The notes: a model not told the origin generated them from the letters alone. Numbered from the stretch's first letter, positions 1 through 8,195 are shown. The stretch is DNA of 21,172 bases from Bacillota bacterium (GCA_003242675.1 QGVE01000034.1:1-21172); one strand, 5' to 3'. A program made the numbers and translations.

Positions 1-60
1 GCGGGCCCCGGCGGGGGGGGGGCGGGACCCCCGCCCGCGGGCCCCGCCGCTTCCCCCTGA
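1..60. other. Low-complexity G/C-rich contig edge, probably unreliable
   Basis: This stretch is almost purely G and C, with long homopolymer runs. The dnaX frame stays open through it but encodes only Pro/Gly/Ala residues. A Pro/Ala-rich linker is normal at this place in DnaX, so part of it may be real. The same composition appears at the other end of the window, which points to base-calling trouble at contig ends. Confidence 0.5.
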
Positions 61-1262
61 GCCCGGTCAGGCGCCCGCGCCCCCGACGCGGAACCCGCCC
101 CGGGGTGGCGGCGGCGGGCCGGCGCGGCGGCAGTCCCGCGGGCCCCCTCCGCCTCCTCCTCATCCGCCCCGCCGGTGAAAAGCCCGGTCAGCCGGATGAG
201 GGCGACCTCCACGAGGAGGCGGGGCGAAGGCGAGAGCCGCAGGTCGGACTCCGCCTGGCCCAGCAGCCGGATCGCCCGGATGAGCTGCCCTTCGGCGAAG
301 GGCTCCGCCCGGGCCCGCATCTGCTCCAGGACCTCCGGCGGCAGGCCCAGCACGCGGGCGCCGGCCTCCAGCTTCACCAGCAGGAGGTCGCGCAGGTGCG
401 CGAGGTAGTCCCGCACCAGCTGGCGCAGGTCCTTGCCCGCGCGCACCATCTCGTCCAGCCAGAGCAGCGCGGCGCCCACGTCGCCGCGCAGGAGGGCGTC
501 GTCCAGGGCCAGGAACTGGTCCAGCGGGGCCGTGCCCAGGATGGCCAGGGTCATGTCGAGGGTGATCTCGCCCTCCGCGGCGTAGGCCATGACCTGGTCC
601 AGGAGGGACAGGGCGTCCCGCATGCCGCCGTCGGCGTGCCGGGCGATGGCCGTGAGCGCCTCGGGGCTGGCCTTGAGCCCCTGCCTGGCGCAGACCTCCT
701 GCAGCCGGCCGACGATCTCGTCCACGGAAAGCCGGCGGTAGTCGAAGGCCTGGCAGCGGGAGAGGATCGTGATCGGCAGCTTCTGCTTCTCCGTGGTCGC
801 GAGGATGAAGAGCACATGCGGCGGCGGCTCCTCCAGCGTCTTCAAGAGCGCGTTGAAGGCCGGCTCCGTCAGCATGTGCACCTCGTCGATGATGTAGACC
901 TTGTACTTCAGCTCGACGGGAGCGAAGTTGACCTTGTCGCGCAGGTCCCGGATCTCATCGATGCCGCGGTTGGAGGCGGCGTCGATCTCGATGAGGTCCA
1001 GCGCCTCGCCCGACGTGATGCGCCGGCAGGCCGCGCACTCGTTGCAGGGCTCGCCGTCCTGGGGATTGAGGCAGTTGACCGCCTTGGCCAGGATGCGGGC
1101 GACCGTGGTCTTGCCCGTGCCGCGCGGCCCGGACAGCAGGTAGGCATGGTGAAGCCTGCCCTGCACGAGCGCGTTCCGCAGGGTGCGGGTGATATGCTCC
1201 TGTCCGACGACCTCGCTGAACCGTTGAGGACGGTACTCGCGGTAGAGTGCAAGGTGTGCCAC
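1..1262 (-). CDS. dnaX: DNA polymerase III subunit gamma/tau (clamp loader), 3' end missing
   Basis: This is the ATPase subunit of the DNA polymerase III clamp loader, which opens the DnaN ring and loads it on primed DNA. About 420 codons are present and the frame runs open off the left edge. Visible motifs are Walker A GPRGTGKT (residues 45-52), zinc-binding cysteines at 64, 73, 76 and 79, Walker B IIDEVHML (124-131), sensor 1 LATTE (154-158) and the arginine finger in SRC (R169). Domain III helices follow to about residue 370, then a Pro/Ala/Gly/Arg-rich linker where the window ends. I chose GTG at 1262 because GGGAG lies 8 bases upstream and the protein then begins VAHLALYREYRPQRF, the usual DnaX N-terminus. 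It lies 72 bases after the solute-binding gene with no clear terminator between them. No tau/gamma frameshift site can be judged here. Confidence 0.96.
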   Translation of the reverse strand, partial: MAHLALYREYRPQRFSEVVGQEHITRTLRNALVQGRLHHAYLLSGPRGTGKTTVARILAKAVNCLNPQDGEPCNECAACRRITSGEALDLIEIDAASNRGIDEIRDLRDKVNFAPVELKYKVYIIDEVHMLTEPAFNALLKTLEEPPPHVLFILATTEKQKLPITILSRCQAFDYRRLSVDEIVGRLQEVCARQGLKASPEALTAIARHADGGMRDALSLLDQVMAYAAEGEITLDMTLAILGTAPLDQFLALDDALLRGDVGAALLWLDEMVRAGKDLRQLVRDYLAHLRDLLLVKLEAGARVLGLPPEVLEQMRARAEPFAEGQLIRAIRLLGQAESDLRLSPSPRLLVEVALIRLTGLFTGGADEEEAEGARGTAAAPARRRHPGAGSASGARAPDRAQGEAAGPAGGGPAPPPPGP

Positions 1263-1334
1263 CGCTATCGCTCCCGCCGGAATCGGACTGGCCTTACCCA
1301 ATTCTACCCGGGGCCCCGGATTCCCTTTCTCGGC

Positions 1335-3128
1335 CTAACCCCCCGGCGCCGCCCCGGAGAGCCGGGCCTGGCGCAGGTCGAACCGCGCCCCCAGCGGCCG
1401 GACCTCCAGCCCCTCCAGTTCCGGGCGCACGGCGAAGTAGCGCACCGGGTGGTAGAGGGGCACCACCGGCGCCTCGGTGACGAGCAGCTCCTCCGCCGCC
1501 CGGAGCGCCGCCAGCCGCTCCGCGCCGGAAGCCGACGCCGCCGCGGCCAGCCGCTCGTCGTACTCCCGGCTCACCCAGCGGGCGGCGTTTCCCGGGTGGG
1601 CGGCGGTGAACGGGGCCAGCAGGGCCAGCGGATCGTCGTGGTCGGCGATCCAGCCCTGCAGCACCAGGTCGAACTGGCCGAACCGCACCCGCTCCAGCCG
1701 CTGCGCAAACGGCACGGTGTGCAGCTCCACCGTCAGCCCGTCCAGCCGCTCCTCCAGCGTGCGCTTCACCGCCCGGGCCAGGGGCTCCGCCTCCTCGGCG
1801 TGCAGCAGGGTGAGGGTGATCCCCTCCAGCCCGAGCTCGGCCCGGGCCTCCACCCAGAGCCGCCGGGCCTCCTGGAGCCGCCCGCCGGGCAGGACCGCGG
1901 CCGCCAGCTCGCCCGCCAGCGAGCCCTCCGACCAGAGCCCGGCCGCCTGCGCGTCCGGCGCCGCGGCCCCCGCGGCCGGCGGCCAGCCCCCCGCCAGGGA
2001 CGGCGGCACCAGGGTGCGGGCGGGCAGCCCCGCCTCCCCCACCGCCTCGGCGGTGATCGGGCCCGGGTCCAGGGCGAGGGCGATCGCCCGGCGCAGCCCG
2101 GGGTGGGCGAGCCGGGGCTGGGCGGCGTTGAACACGAGGCCCATCGTGGCCGGCTGCGCCATCGCCTGCGCGCCGGGGACCTGCGCCGCCAGGTCGGCCG
2201 GCAGGAGGGCCACGTGCAGGTCGCCCAGCTGGAACAGCCGCAGCGCCTGCAGGGGATCGGGCTCCACCCGGTAGGTGACGGCGTCCAGCCCGACCGCCGC
2301 CCGGTTCCAGTAATAGGGGTTGGGCGCCAACCGCAAGGCGCCGGGCTCCTGCCCGGCGAGGACGAAGGGCCCGTTGGTCACCGCACCGAAGGGCTGGTCC
2401 GCGCGGCGCGGGGCCAGCGCGGGGTGCGCCGTGTACCGGGGCCATTCGGCGTTGGGCGCGCGCAGGACCACCCGGAGCCGGCGGTCGTCCAGCGCGGTCA
2501 CCTGAACCTCTTCCCGCAGGGCGGCCGCCCGCTCGGCGAAGTCCGGCGCGGACGGGTCGAGGCCGCTGTACGCCTCGGCGCCGGCGACCTCGTAGAGCAG
2601 GTGGGCATGGGGCGAGCCCACGGCCGGGTCCAGGAGGTGCAGCCAGGCGCGCACGAAGTCGTGGGCCGTCACGGGCACGCCGTCGCTCCAGCGCGCCTCG
2701 GGCCTGAGGTAGAACGTGAACGCACGGCCGCCCTCCGACTCCCAGCGGGCGGCCGCGCCCCCCGCGTCCTCCGCCGTGCCGTCGGGCGCGGCCAGCCCCT
2801 CCATGAGGTTGCCGACCACGTCCAGGAGGGCGGCCTCGGCCGTCTGGGCGGGATCCAGCGTCGCCGGCTCCACCGGCAGGTGCAGGCTGGCCTCGGCGCG
2901 GGCAGCCGGGGCCGCCGGTGACGGAGCGGGAAGCGCCAGGGGGGCGGGAACGGAATGGGCGAGCGCGGCGCAGCCGCCGATCAGCAGCACCACCGCCGCC
3001 AGGGCCACCCCGGAGGCCTGAAGCCGCCGGCGGACCGCAGCCTTCCCCCGCCCCGGTGCCCGGGGCCGCCCTGAGGCGCCGGCCGGCCGGGTGGGCCAGT
3101 CCCGCCGCCCCCTCTGCCGTCGCAACAT
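1335..3128 (-). CDS. Family 5 extracellular solute-binding lipoprotein (OppA/DppA-like)
   Basis: This is a substrate-binding component of a peptide/nickel-type ABC importer, predicted to be anchored outside the cell membrane. With the ATG at 3128 it has 597 residues. It has an unusually long basic N-region of about 38 residues, a hydrophobic stretch VALAAVVLLIGG, and a lipobox cysteine at residue 53 (LIGGC). The family 5 signature RWSDGVPVTAHDFVRAW is at 146-162, and TNGPFVL and NPYYW follow further in. ATG 3128 is preferred over an in-frame ATG at 3176 because GGGGGGAGG lies 4 bases upstream of it, whereas 3176 has no good ribosome site and would encode a hairpin. No permease or ATPase gene lies nearby, so the protein is an orphan here. 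Its ligand cannot be read from the sequence, and the gene is not part of the usual tadA-dnaX neighbourhood. Confidence 0.85.
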   Translation of the reverse strand: MLRRQRGRRDWPTRPAGASGRPRAPGRGKAAVRRRLQASGVALAAVVLLIGGCAALAHSVPAPLALPAPSPAAPAARAEASLHLPVEPATLDPAQTAEAALLDVVGNLMEGLAAPDGTAEDAGGAAARWESEGGRAFTFYLRPEARWSDGVPVTAHDFVRAWLHLLDPAVGSPHAHLLYEVAGAEAYSGLDPSAPDFAERAAALREEVQVTALDDRRLRVVLRAPNAEWPRYTAHPALAPRRADQPFGAVTNGPFVLAGQEPGALRLAPNPYYWNRAAVGLDAVTYRVEPDPLQALRLFQLGDLHVALLPADLAAQVPGAQAMAQPATMGLVFNAAQPRLAHPGLRRAIALALDPGPITAEAVGEAGLPARTLVPPSLAGGWPPAAGAAAPDAQAAGLWSEGSLAGELAAAVLPGGRLQEARRLWVEARAELGLEGITLTLLHAEEAEPLARAVKRTLEERLDGLTVELHTVPFAQRLERVRFGQFDLVLQGWIADHDDPLALLAPFTAAHPGNAARWVSREYDERLAAAASASGAERLAALRAAEELLVTEAPVVPLYHPVRYFAVRPELEGLEVRPLGARFDLRQARLSGAAPGG

Positions 3129-3135
3129 GAGACCT

Positions 3136-3165
3136 CCCCCCAATCGCGCGATCGCGATTGGGGGG
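3136..3165 (-). promoter_or_regulatory. Perfect 13-bp stem-loop overlapping the ribosome binding site
   Basis: Read on the minus strand, the arms CCCCCCAATCGCG and CGCGATTGGGGGG pair perfectly around the loop ATCG. The terminal G-run is the first part of the Shine-Dalgarno sequence GGGGGGAGG of the solute-binding gene, whose ATG is 8 bases beyond the arm. There is no T-tract, so it does not look like an intrinsic terminator. It could mask the ribosome site in mRNA or act as a DNA operator; which of these cannot be decided from sequence. Confidence 0.6.
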
Positions 3166-3203
3166 AGATTCGCCATTTCCAGGAAATAGTCCTTCTTCCT
3201 TTT

Positions 3204-3671
3204 CTATCCGCTCGTCTGGGCCGGGCGCCGCCGCTCCCGGAAGAACCGGCGGATCAGCTCGCCGCACTCCTCCGCCAGCACGCCCTCCCGCACCTCGACC
3301 CGGTGATTGAGGCCCGGATTCTGCAGGATCTCGAAGATCGAGCGGTCCGCCCACGCCTTGGGGTCGCGCGCGCCGAACACCACCCGGTCGATGCGGCTCT
3401 GCACGAGCGCGCCGGCGCACATGGGGCAGGGCTCGATCGTGACGTAGAGCGTGCAGCCCGTCAGCCGCCAGCCGCCCAGGAGGCGGCCGGCCTCGCGGAT
3501 GGCCAGCACCTCGGCGTGGGCCGTGGCGTCGTGCGTCGTCTCCCGCAGGTTGTGGGTGCGCACGAGGATCTCGCCGTCGCGCACGATCACGGCGCCGATC
3601 GGCACCTCGCCCAGACGCGCCGCCTTCTCGGCCTCGGCCAGGGCCGCGCGCATGAAGTCCTCGTCACTCAT
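3204..3671 (-). CDS. tadA: tRNA-specific adenosine deaminase
   Basis: This enzyme converts the wobble adenosine of tRNA-Arg(ACG) to inosine so that one tRNA reads CGU, CGC and CGA. The 155-residue protein has the zinc-dependent deaminase motifs in order: HAE (H52, with E54 as proton shuttle) and PCPMC (C82 and C85 as zinc ligands). The length is typical of bacterial TadA. I chose ATG 3671 because GGAGGG lies 8 bases upstream and the protein begins MSDEDFMRAALAEA, as in relatives; longer in-frame versions would run back through the upstream terminator and tRNA. It follows tRNA-Ser and a terminator. The serS / tRNA-Ser / tadA / dnaX neighbourhood is also seen in Bacillus. The C-terminal RRRPAQTSG tail is not informative. 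I see no strong promoter directly upstream, so it may depend on readthrough. Confidence 0.97.
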   Translation of the reverse strand: MSDEDFMRAALAEAEKAARLGEVPIGAVIVRDGEILVRTHNLRETTHDATAHAEVLAIREAGRLLGGWRLTGCTLYVTIEPCPMCAGALVQSRIDRVVFGARDPKAWADRSIFEILQNPGLNHRVEVREGVLAEECGELIRRFFRERRRPAQTSG

Positions 3672-3697
3672 CGCGTCCGCCCTCCTGCCGTGCGGCG

Positions 3698-3725
3698 AAA
3701 GAGCAGGCCACGGGGTGGCCTGCTC
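3698..3725 (-). terminator. Intrinsic terminator after tRNA-Ser
   Basis: On the minus strand an 11-bp perfect stem, GAGCAGGCCAC / GTGGCCTGCTC, with a three-base loop is followed by TTT. It lies about 20 bases after the CCA end of tRNA-Ser and before tadA. The short T-tract makes it a moderate terminator, so some readthrough into tadA is likely. Confidence 0.7.
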
Positions 3726-3744
3726 CTGGTCGCCGTCATGGACC

Positions 3745-3835
<91 letters not shown>

Positions 3836-3853
3836 GGACGATGCCATCACTTT

Positions 3854-3882
3854 AGTTTACACAAGGGCCGCAGGCCGCGCAA
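3854..3882 (-). promoter_or_regulatory. Probable promoter of tRNA-Ser
   Basis: On the minus strand TTGCGC (3882-3877) and TAAACT (3859-3854) are separated by exactly 17 bases. The mature tRNA 5' end lies 19 bases beyond the -10 element, which fits a short leader removed by RNase P. The -35 is a partial match to consensus and the -10 is good. Confidence 0.6.
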
Positions 3883-3902
3883 GCGCGCCCCGGGAGAAGG
3901 CA

Positions 3903-3931
3903 GCGGCCCCGCGCCGGCCGCGCGGGGCCGC
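3903..3931 (-). terminator. Strong GC stem-loop after serS
   Basis: A 12-bp perfect stem, GCGGCCCCGCGC / GCGCGGGGCCGC, with a 5-base loop lies 13 bases after the serS stop codon. The following bases TGCCTTCTCC are only weakly T-rich. It probably marks the end of the serine operon transcript, but its efficiency as an intrinsic terminator is uncertain. Confidence 0.55.
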
Positions 3932-3943
3932 CCGCTTTGCCTC

Positions 3944-5209
3944 TCAGTTTACGATGCGGTCGCACCGGGTATACGGCCGCAGCACCTCCGGCACGGTGAT
4001 GGAGCCGTCGGCGTTCTGGTAGTTCTCCATCACCGCGGCGAGCGCGCGGCCCACGGCGAGGCCCGAGCCGTTCAGGGTGTGCACGAACTCCGGCTTGCCG
4101 CCGCCCGGCCGGTAGCGGATGTTCGCCCGCCGGGCCTGGAAGTCGCTCATGTTCGAGCAGGACGAGATCTCCACGTACCGCTCGTAGCTCGGCATCCAGA
4201 CCTCGATGTCGTACTTCTTGTACTGGCCGAAGCCCATGTCGCCGGTGCACATGAGCACGCGCCGGTACGGCAGGTTCAGGGCCTCCAGCATGCCCTCCGC
4301 ATGGGCGACGATCTCCTCCAGGGCCTGATCGCTCTCCTCGGGCCGGGTGAACTGGACCATCTCCACCTTCTCGAAGTAGTGCTGCCGGATGAGGCCGCGG
4401 GTGTCGCGCCCGGCCGCGCCGGCCTCGCTGCGGAAGCAGCCGCTGTAGCCCACGTACTTCAGGGGCAGCACGGCCTCGTCGAGGATCTCGTCCCGGTGCA
4501 TGTTGACCAGGGGCACCTCGGCGGTGGCCGAGAGGTGGTAGTCCGTGCCGGCGAGGCTGAAGACGTCCTCCCGGAACTTCGGGAACTGGCCGCTGCCGTA
4601 GTAGCTGGCGGTGTTGACGATCACCGGCGGCAGCACCTCCCGGTAGCCCCGCTCGGTGAGGTAGTCGATGAAGAAGCTGACCAGGGCCCGGTGCAGCCGG
4701 GCCAGCCCGCCCTTGATGAAGGTGAAGCGGGAGCCGGCCACCTTCGCGGCCCGCTCGAAGTCGAGGCCGTCCATCGCGACCCCGAGGTCCCAGTGGGGCT
4801 TGACCGGGAAGTCGAACCGGCGGGGCTCGCCCCAGCGCTTGACCTCGACGTTGGCGCTCTCGTCCGGACCGACCGGCACGTCGGGGGCGGGGATGTTGGG
4901 CAGCTGGTAGAGCAGCTCCTGCAGCTCCTCGGAGACCTGCCGCTCCCGGTCATCCAGCTCCTTGATGCGGTCCGCGATCGCGCCCATCTCGGCGATGATC
5001 GCGCTGACGTCCTGCCCCTGCTTCTTCAGGACGCCCACCTGCTTGGACACCTGGTTGCGGCGGGCCTTCAGCTGCTCGACCTCGGTCAGAATCTGGCGCC
5101 GCTCCACGTCCAGGGCGAGGAGGCGGTCCAGGTCGACGGAAACACCCTTGGCGGCCAGCGCTTGCCGAACAACGTCGGGATTGGAGCGAACGAACTTCAG
5201 ATCCAGCAT
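3944..5209 (-). CDS. serS: Serine--tRNA ligase
   Basis: This cytoplasmic class II synthetase charges tRNA-Ser with serine. The 421-residue protein has the expected two parts. The N-terminal antiparallel coiled-coil arm (about residues 35-100) grips the long variable arm of tRNA-Ser. The class II catalytic domain includes the serine-binding TAEVPL (229-234), motif 2 from GCFRSEAG to FEKVEM (258-284) and motif 3 ending in LNGSGLAVGRALAAVMENYQ (379-398). The length is normal. ATG 5209 has GAGGAGGG about 10 bases upstream. It is the last gene of the T-box-controlled aminotransferase-serA-serS set, 54 bases after serA with no evident terminator between. It is followed by a GC stem-loop and then a separately promoted tRNA-Ser. 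Coupling serine synthesis to serine charging fits a leader that senses uncharged tRNA-Ser. Confidence 0.98.
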   Translation of the reverse strand: MLDLKFVRSNPDVVRQALAAKGVSVDLDRLLALDVERRQILTEVEQLKARRNQVSKQVGVLKKQGQDVSAIIAEMGAIADRIKELDDRERQVSEELQELLYQLPNIPAPDVPVGPDESANVEVKRWGEPRRFDFPVKPHWDLGVAMDGLDFERAAKVAGSRFTFIKGGLARLHRALVSFFIDYLTERGYREVLPPVIVNTASYYGSGQFPKFREDVFSLAGTDYHLSATAEVPLVNMHRDEILDEAVLPLKYVGYSGCFRSEAGAAGRDTRGLIRQHYFEKVEMVQFTRPEESDQALEEIVAHAEGMLEALNLPYRRVLMCTGDMGFGQYKKYDIEVWMPSYERYVEISSCSNMSDFQARRANIRYRPGGGKPEFVHTLNGSGLAVGRALAAVMENYQNADGSITVPEVLRPYTRCDRIVN

Positions 5210-5263
5210 CGATGATTACCCTCCTCATTCAAAGTCAGGGAGTTACCGCCCCGCCCCGGCCCG

Positions 5264-6913
5264 TCAGGCCTCCCGGCCCAGCGGCAGGGTCACCGCCTGG
5301 ACGGTCTCCACTTCCATCGCCTTCCGCAGTTCCGCCACCAGGTCGGGGGGCGCGGGCTCGTCGATCTGGAGGAGCATCAGGGCGTCGCCCCGGGGCCGGT
5401 GCCGGCCCAGGTGCAGCCCGGCAATGTTGATGTCCCGGGCGGCCAGGGCCATGCCGAACCGGCCGACCATGCCGGGCTGGTCCCGGTGCAGGCTGACGAG
5501 CATGTGGCGGGTCGGGGCCATGTCGATGTGCAGGCCGTCCACGGCGACGAAGCGCATCCCGCCGTCCCGGCGGAGCATGCCGGTCACCTCATGGGCCCCC
5601 TGGGGCCCCTCGGACCGGACGGTGATCAGGCTGGCCGTGGGCGACAGGGTGCTGACGGCCGCCGCCAGCCGCTGCCCGCCGTTCTCGCCCAGGGGGGCGT
5701 GGCTCAGGGACTTCGCCTCGTGAACCGCGATCCCCCGCCGGCGGGCCAGGGCCGGCGCGTTGATGTAGTTCACGTGGTCGCCGAGCTGGACGGCCAGGTA
5801 GCCCTTCAGCGCGGTGTTGGTCAGGAGCTCGGTGGGGTGCTTGGCCAGCTCGCCGCTGTAGGCGACGGTGATCCGGTCCACCTGGCCGGGGAAGGCCTGG
5901 GCCAGGAAGGAGCCCAGGGTCTCGGCCAGCGGGAGGTGGTCCATGACGATCTGCGCGCCGTCCCGGGGGATCTGGGGCAGGTTGACCGCCTCCGGCACCA
6001 GCTCGCCGCGCAGCGCCCGCAGCACGTACTGCGCGATGTACCGGCCGTTGGCGTCCTGCGCCTCCGCCGTGGAGGCCGAGAGATGGGGCGTCACCACGAC
6101 GTTGGGCAGGCGGAAGAGCGGGCTGTCGGTGCACGGCTCTGCCGCGAAGACGTCCAGGGCGGCGCCGGCCAGCCGGCCTTCCTTGAGGGCACGGTACAGC
6201 GCCTCCTCGTCCACCATGCCGCCGCGGGCGCAGTTGACGATGCGGGCCGTGGGCTTCATGAGCGCCAGCTCCGCCGCGCCGATGAGCCGGCTTGTCTCCG
6301 GGGTCTTGGCCGCGTGGATGGTGAGGAAGTCCACCTCGGGCAGGAGCTCCCGGAGGGTCGGCACGAGGGTCACCCCCAGGTGCTCGGCCCGGCTGAGCGG
6401 CACGTAGGGGTCGTAGGCCAGGACCCGCATGCCGAAGGCCTTCGCCCGCACGGCGACCTCGGAGCCGATGCGCCCCAGGCCAATGATGCCCAGCGTCTTG
6501 CCGTGCAGTTCGGTGCCGACAAAGGCCTGCCGGTCCCAGCGGCCCTCGCGGGTGAGGGCGTGGTGCGCCTGGGGGATGTTGCGGGCGACGGCGATCAAGA
6601 GGCCGAAGGCGTGCTCGGCGGTGGAGTAGGTGTTGGCGCCGGGCACGTTGACCACGACCACGCCCCGCTCGGTCGCCGCCGCGACGTCGATGTTGTCCAC
6701 GCCCACGCCGGCCCGCCCGACGACCTTCAGCCGGGCGCCCCGCGCCAGCACCTCGGCAGTGACCTTGGTCTCGGAGCGGGTGATGAGGGCGTCGTACTCC
6801 GGGATGATCTCCAGGAGTTCCTCGTAGGTCACCTTGCGGACATCCACCTCGTGCTCGGCCTGCAGGAGGCGGATGCCCGTCTCGGAAATCGTCTCGGTCA
6901 CCAGGATCTTCAT
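5264..6913 (-). CDS. serA: D-3-phosphoglycerate dehydrogenase
   Basis: This enzyme catalyses the first step of serine synthesis, NAD-dependent oxidation of 3-phosphoglycerate to 3-phosphohydroxypyruvate. The 549-residue protein is the long form. The catalytic and NAD-binding part comes first, with GLGRIG at 145-150, catalytic R230 in NCARGG, E259 in AEP and H277 in TPHLSAST. An intervening allosteric-substrate-binding type domain covers roughly 310-450, and a C-terminal ACT domain starts near 474 (HMLVSLHRDQPGMVGRF). The ACT domain usually binds serine for feedback inhibition in this family; that is inferred here. ATG 6913 has AGGAGG 9 bases upstream. It lies 112 bases after the aminotransferase gene and 54 bases before serS, probably in one transcript controlled by the serine T-box. 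No serB lies in the window. Confidence 0.97.
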   Translation of the reverse strand: MKILVTETISETGIRLLQAEHEVDVRKVTYEELLEIIPEYDALITRSETKVTAEVLARGARLKVVGRAGVGVDNIDVAAATERGVVVVNVPGANTYSTAEHAFGLLIAVARNIPQAHHALTREGRWDRQAFVGTELHGKTLGIIGLGRIGSEVAVRAKAFGMRVLAYDPYVPLSRAEHLGVTLVPTLRELLPEVDFLTIHAAKTPETSRLIGAAELALMKPTARIVNCARGGMVDEEALYRALKEGRLAGAALDVFAAEPCTDSPLFRLPNVVVTPHLSASTAEAQDANGRYIAQYVLRALRGELVPEAVNLPQIPRDGAQIVMDHLPLAETLGSFLAQAFPGQVDRITVAYSGELAKHPTELLTNTALKGYLAVQLGDHVNYINAPALARRRGIAVHEAKSLSHAPLGENGGQRLAAAVSTLSPTASLITVRSEGPQGAHEVTGMLRRDGGMRFVAVDGLHIDMAPTRHMLVSLHRDQPGMVGRFGMALAARDINIAGLHLGRHRPRGDALMLLQIDEPAPPDLVAELRKAMEVETVQAVTLPLGREA

Positions 6914-7025
6914 CGGGCCTCGCCTCCTCTACCGGGGTAAGGGACTTTCTCGCGCTCCCACTCGACCAGCCGCCCGGTTGGCCTTGAGGTCCTTCACCGG
7001 GGCCTCCAGCGCCCGCCTGTGCCGT

Positions 7026-8195
7026 TCATCGCCCCTGGCCAGGATCCCACCTCAGCCACACCTCCTGCGCCGCCGCCACGGCCTTCCCGACCTGCACATC
7101 GTACCCGCACACCGCCAGGGCCATCTCGGTGGCCGCCAGGGCCTGCAGCACGTCGCCGGGCGCCACGTAGCCCAGGTGGCCGATGCGGAAGATCCGGTCC
7201 GCCAGTTCCCCCTGCCCGCCGGCCAGCTGCACGCCGAACCGCTCCCGGGCCACCTTCCGCAGCCGCTTCGGGTCGACGGGCGAGACGACGGCCGTGACCG
7301 AGTTGGACGCCGTGCGCTCGTCCTCGGCCAGCAGCCGGAGGCCCATCGCCTGGACCCCGGCCCGGCACATGGCCCCGAGCAGCCGGTGGCGCTCCCAGGC
7401 GCCCTCCAGCGTCTCCTCCTCCAGCATCTGCAGGGCCTCCCTGAGGGCGTAGAGCAGCGAGATCGCCGGGGTGTAGGGCGTCTGCCACTTCTGCCGGCTG
7501 CTCTCCGCGGCCTTCAGGTCCCAGTAGAAGCGGGGCATCGTGCTCTGCTCCGCGGCGGCTCTCGCCCGCTCGGAGAAGGCGATGATGGAGAGGCCCGGCG
7601 GGCACATGAGCGCCTTCTGCGCGCCGGTGAGCACCACGTCCAGGTCCCACGCGTCCATCTCCAGCGGCAGGGCGCCGAGGCCGGAGACGGAATCGACCAT
7701 GAGGAGCGCGCCGTGGCTGCGCACGGCACGGGCGATCGCCCGGACATCGTTGGTCACGCCCGTGGAGGTCTCGTTGTGCTGGATGAGGACGGCCTTGATG
7801 CGCCTCTCCCGGTCCTCCGCCAGCTTTTCGGCGATGCGGTCCGGGTCCGCGGCCTGACCGGGCTCGAAGCGCAGCCGCTCCACGTGAAAGCCCAGCTTGG
7901 CCGCCACCCGGCACCAGCGGTCGCCGAAGTCGCCGATGGAGACGCTGAGCACGGCATCGCCCGGGTTCAGGGTGTTGACCAGGGCCGCTTCCCAGCCGCC
8001 CGAGCCGGCGCCGGGGAAGATGTAGACCGGCTGCTCGGTGCGGAAGACCTTCTTCAGCTTCGTCGTGACCTCTTCCAAGAGGGCGCTGAAGGCCTCGCCC
8101 CGGTGGTTGATCATCGGCCGGGTCATCGCCGCCGCCACCCGGGGCGGGATCGGCGTGGGCCCGGGAATCATCAGCAGGGACTTCTCCGCCAGCAT
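7026..8195 (-). CDS. Class V PLP aminotransferase, probable serine-pathway transaminase
   Basis: This is a PLP-dependent enzyme of the serine--glyoxylate / alanine--glyoxylate aminotransferase family, 389 residues and of normal length. It begins with MIPGPTPIPP, which is typical of the family. HNETSTG is at 140-146, the PLP-ring aspartate is D168 in VDSVSG, and the Schiff-base lysine is K194 in TGAQKAL. ATG 8195 follows GGGGGAGG with 10 bases between. A longer frame starting at 8309 is rejected because it would begin inside the T-box element. Family members use several substrates. Its place as first gene behind a serine T-box and ahead of serA suggests it converts phosphohydroxypyruvate to phosphoserine, replacing a classical SerC, or makes serine from hydroxypyruvate. 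That assignment comes from context, and no gene symbol is given for this reason. Confidence 0.9.
   Translation of the reverse strand: MLAEKSLLMIPGPTPIPPRVAAAMTRPMINHRGEAFSALLEEVTTKLKKVFRTEQPVYIFPGAGSGGWEAALVNTLNPGDAVLSVSIGDFGDRWCRVAAKLGFHVERLRFEPGQAADPDRIAEKLAEDRERRIKAVLIQHNETSTGVTNDVRAIARAVRSHGALLMVDSVSGLGALPLEMDAWDLDVVLTGAQKALMCPPGLSIIAFSERARAAAEQSTMPRFYWDLKAAESSRQKWQTPYTPAISLLYALREALQMLEEETLEGAWERHRLLGAMCRAGVQAMGLRLLAEDERTASNSVTAVVSPVDPKRLRKVARERFGVQLAGGQGELADRIFRIGHLGYVAPGDVLQALAATEMALAVCGYDVQVGKAVAAAQEVWLRWDPGQGR

Noticed and set aside
1308..1321. CCGGGGCCCCGG palindrome ahead of dnaX
   Set aside because: There is no T-tract and it has almost no room for a loop; such palindromes are common by chance at this GC content.
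105..2921. Long plus-strand open frame
   Set aside because: It is antisense to dnaX and the solute-binding gene, starts inside dnaX, and is Arg/Gly/Pro-rich with no domain I recognise.
3129..3203. Possible SRP RNA gene, as found between tadA and dnaX in Bacillus
   Set aside because: Neither this spacer nor 1263-1334 is long enough, and neither holds the conserved GGAAGCAGCC-type tetraloop region.
6930..7025. Open reading stretch between the aminotransferase and serA with protein-like composition
   Set aside because: The frame is blocked by a stop just upstream, has no ribosome site and is under 40 codons; it is best treated as spacer.
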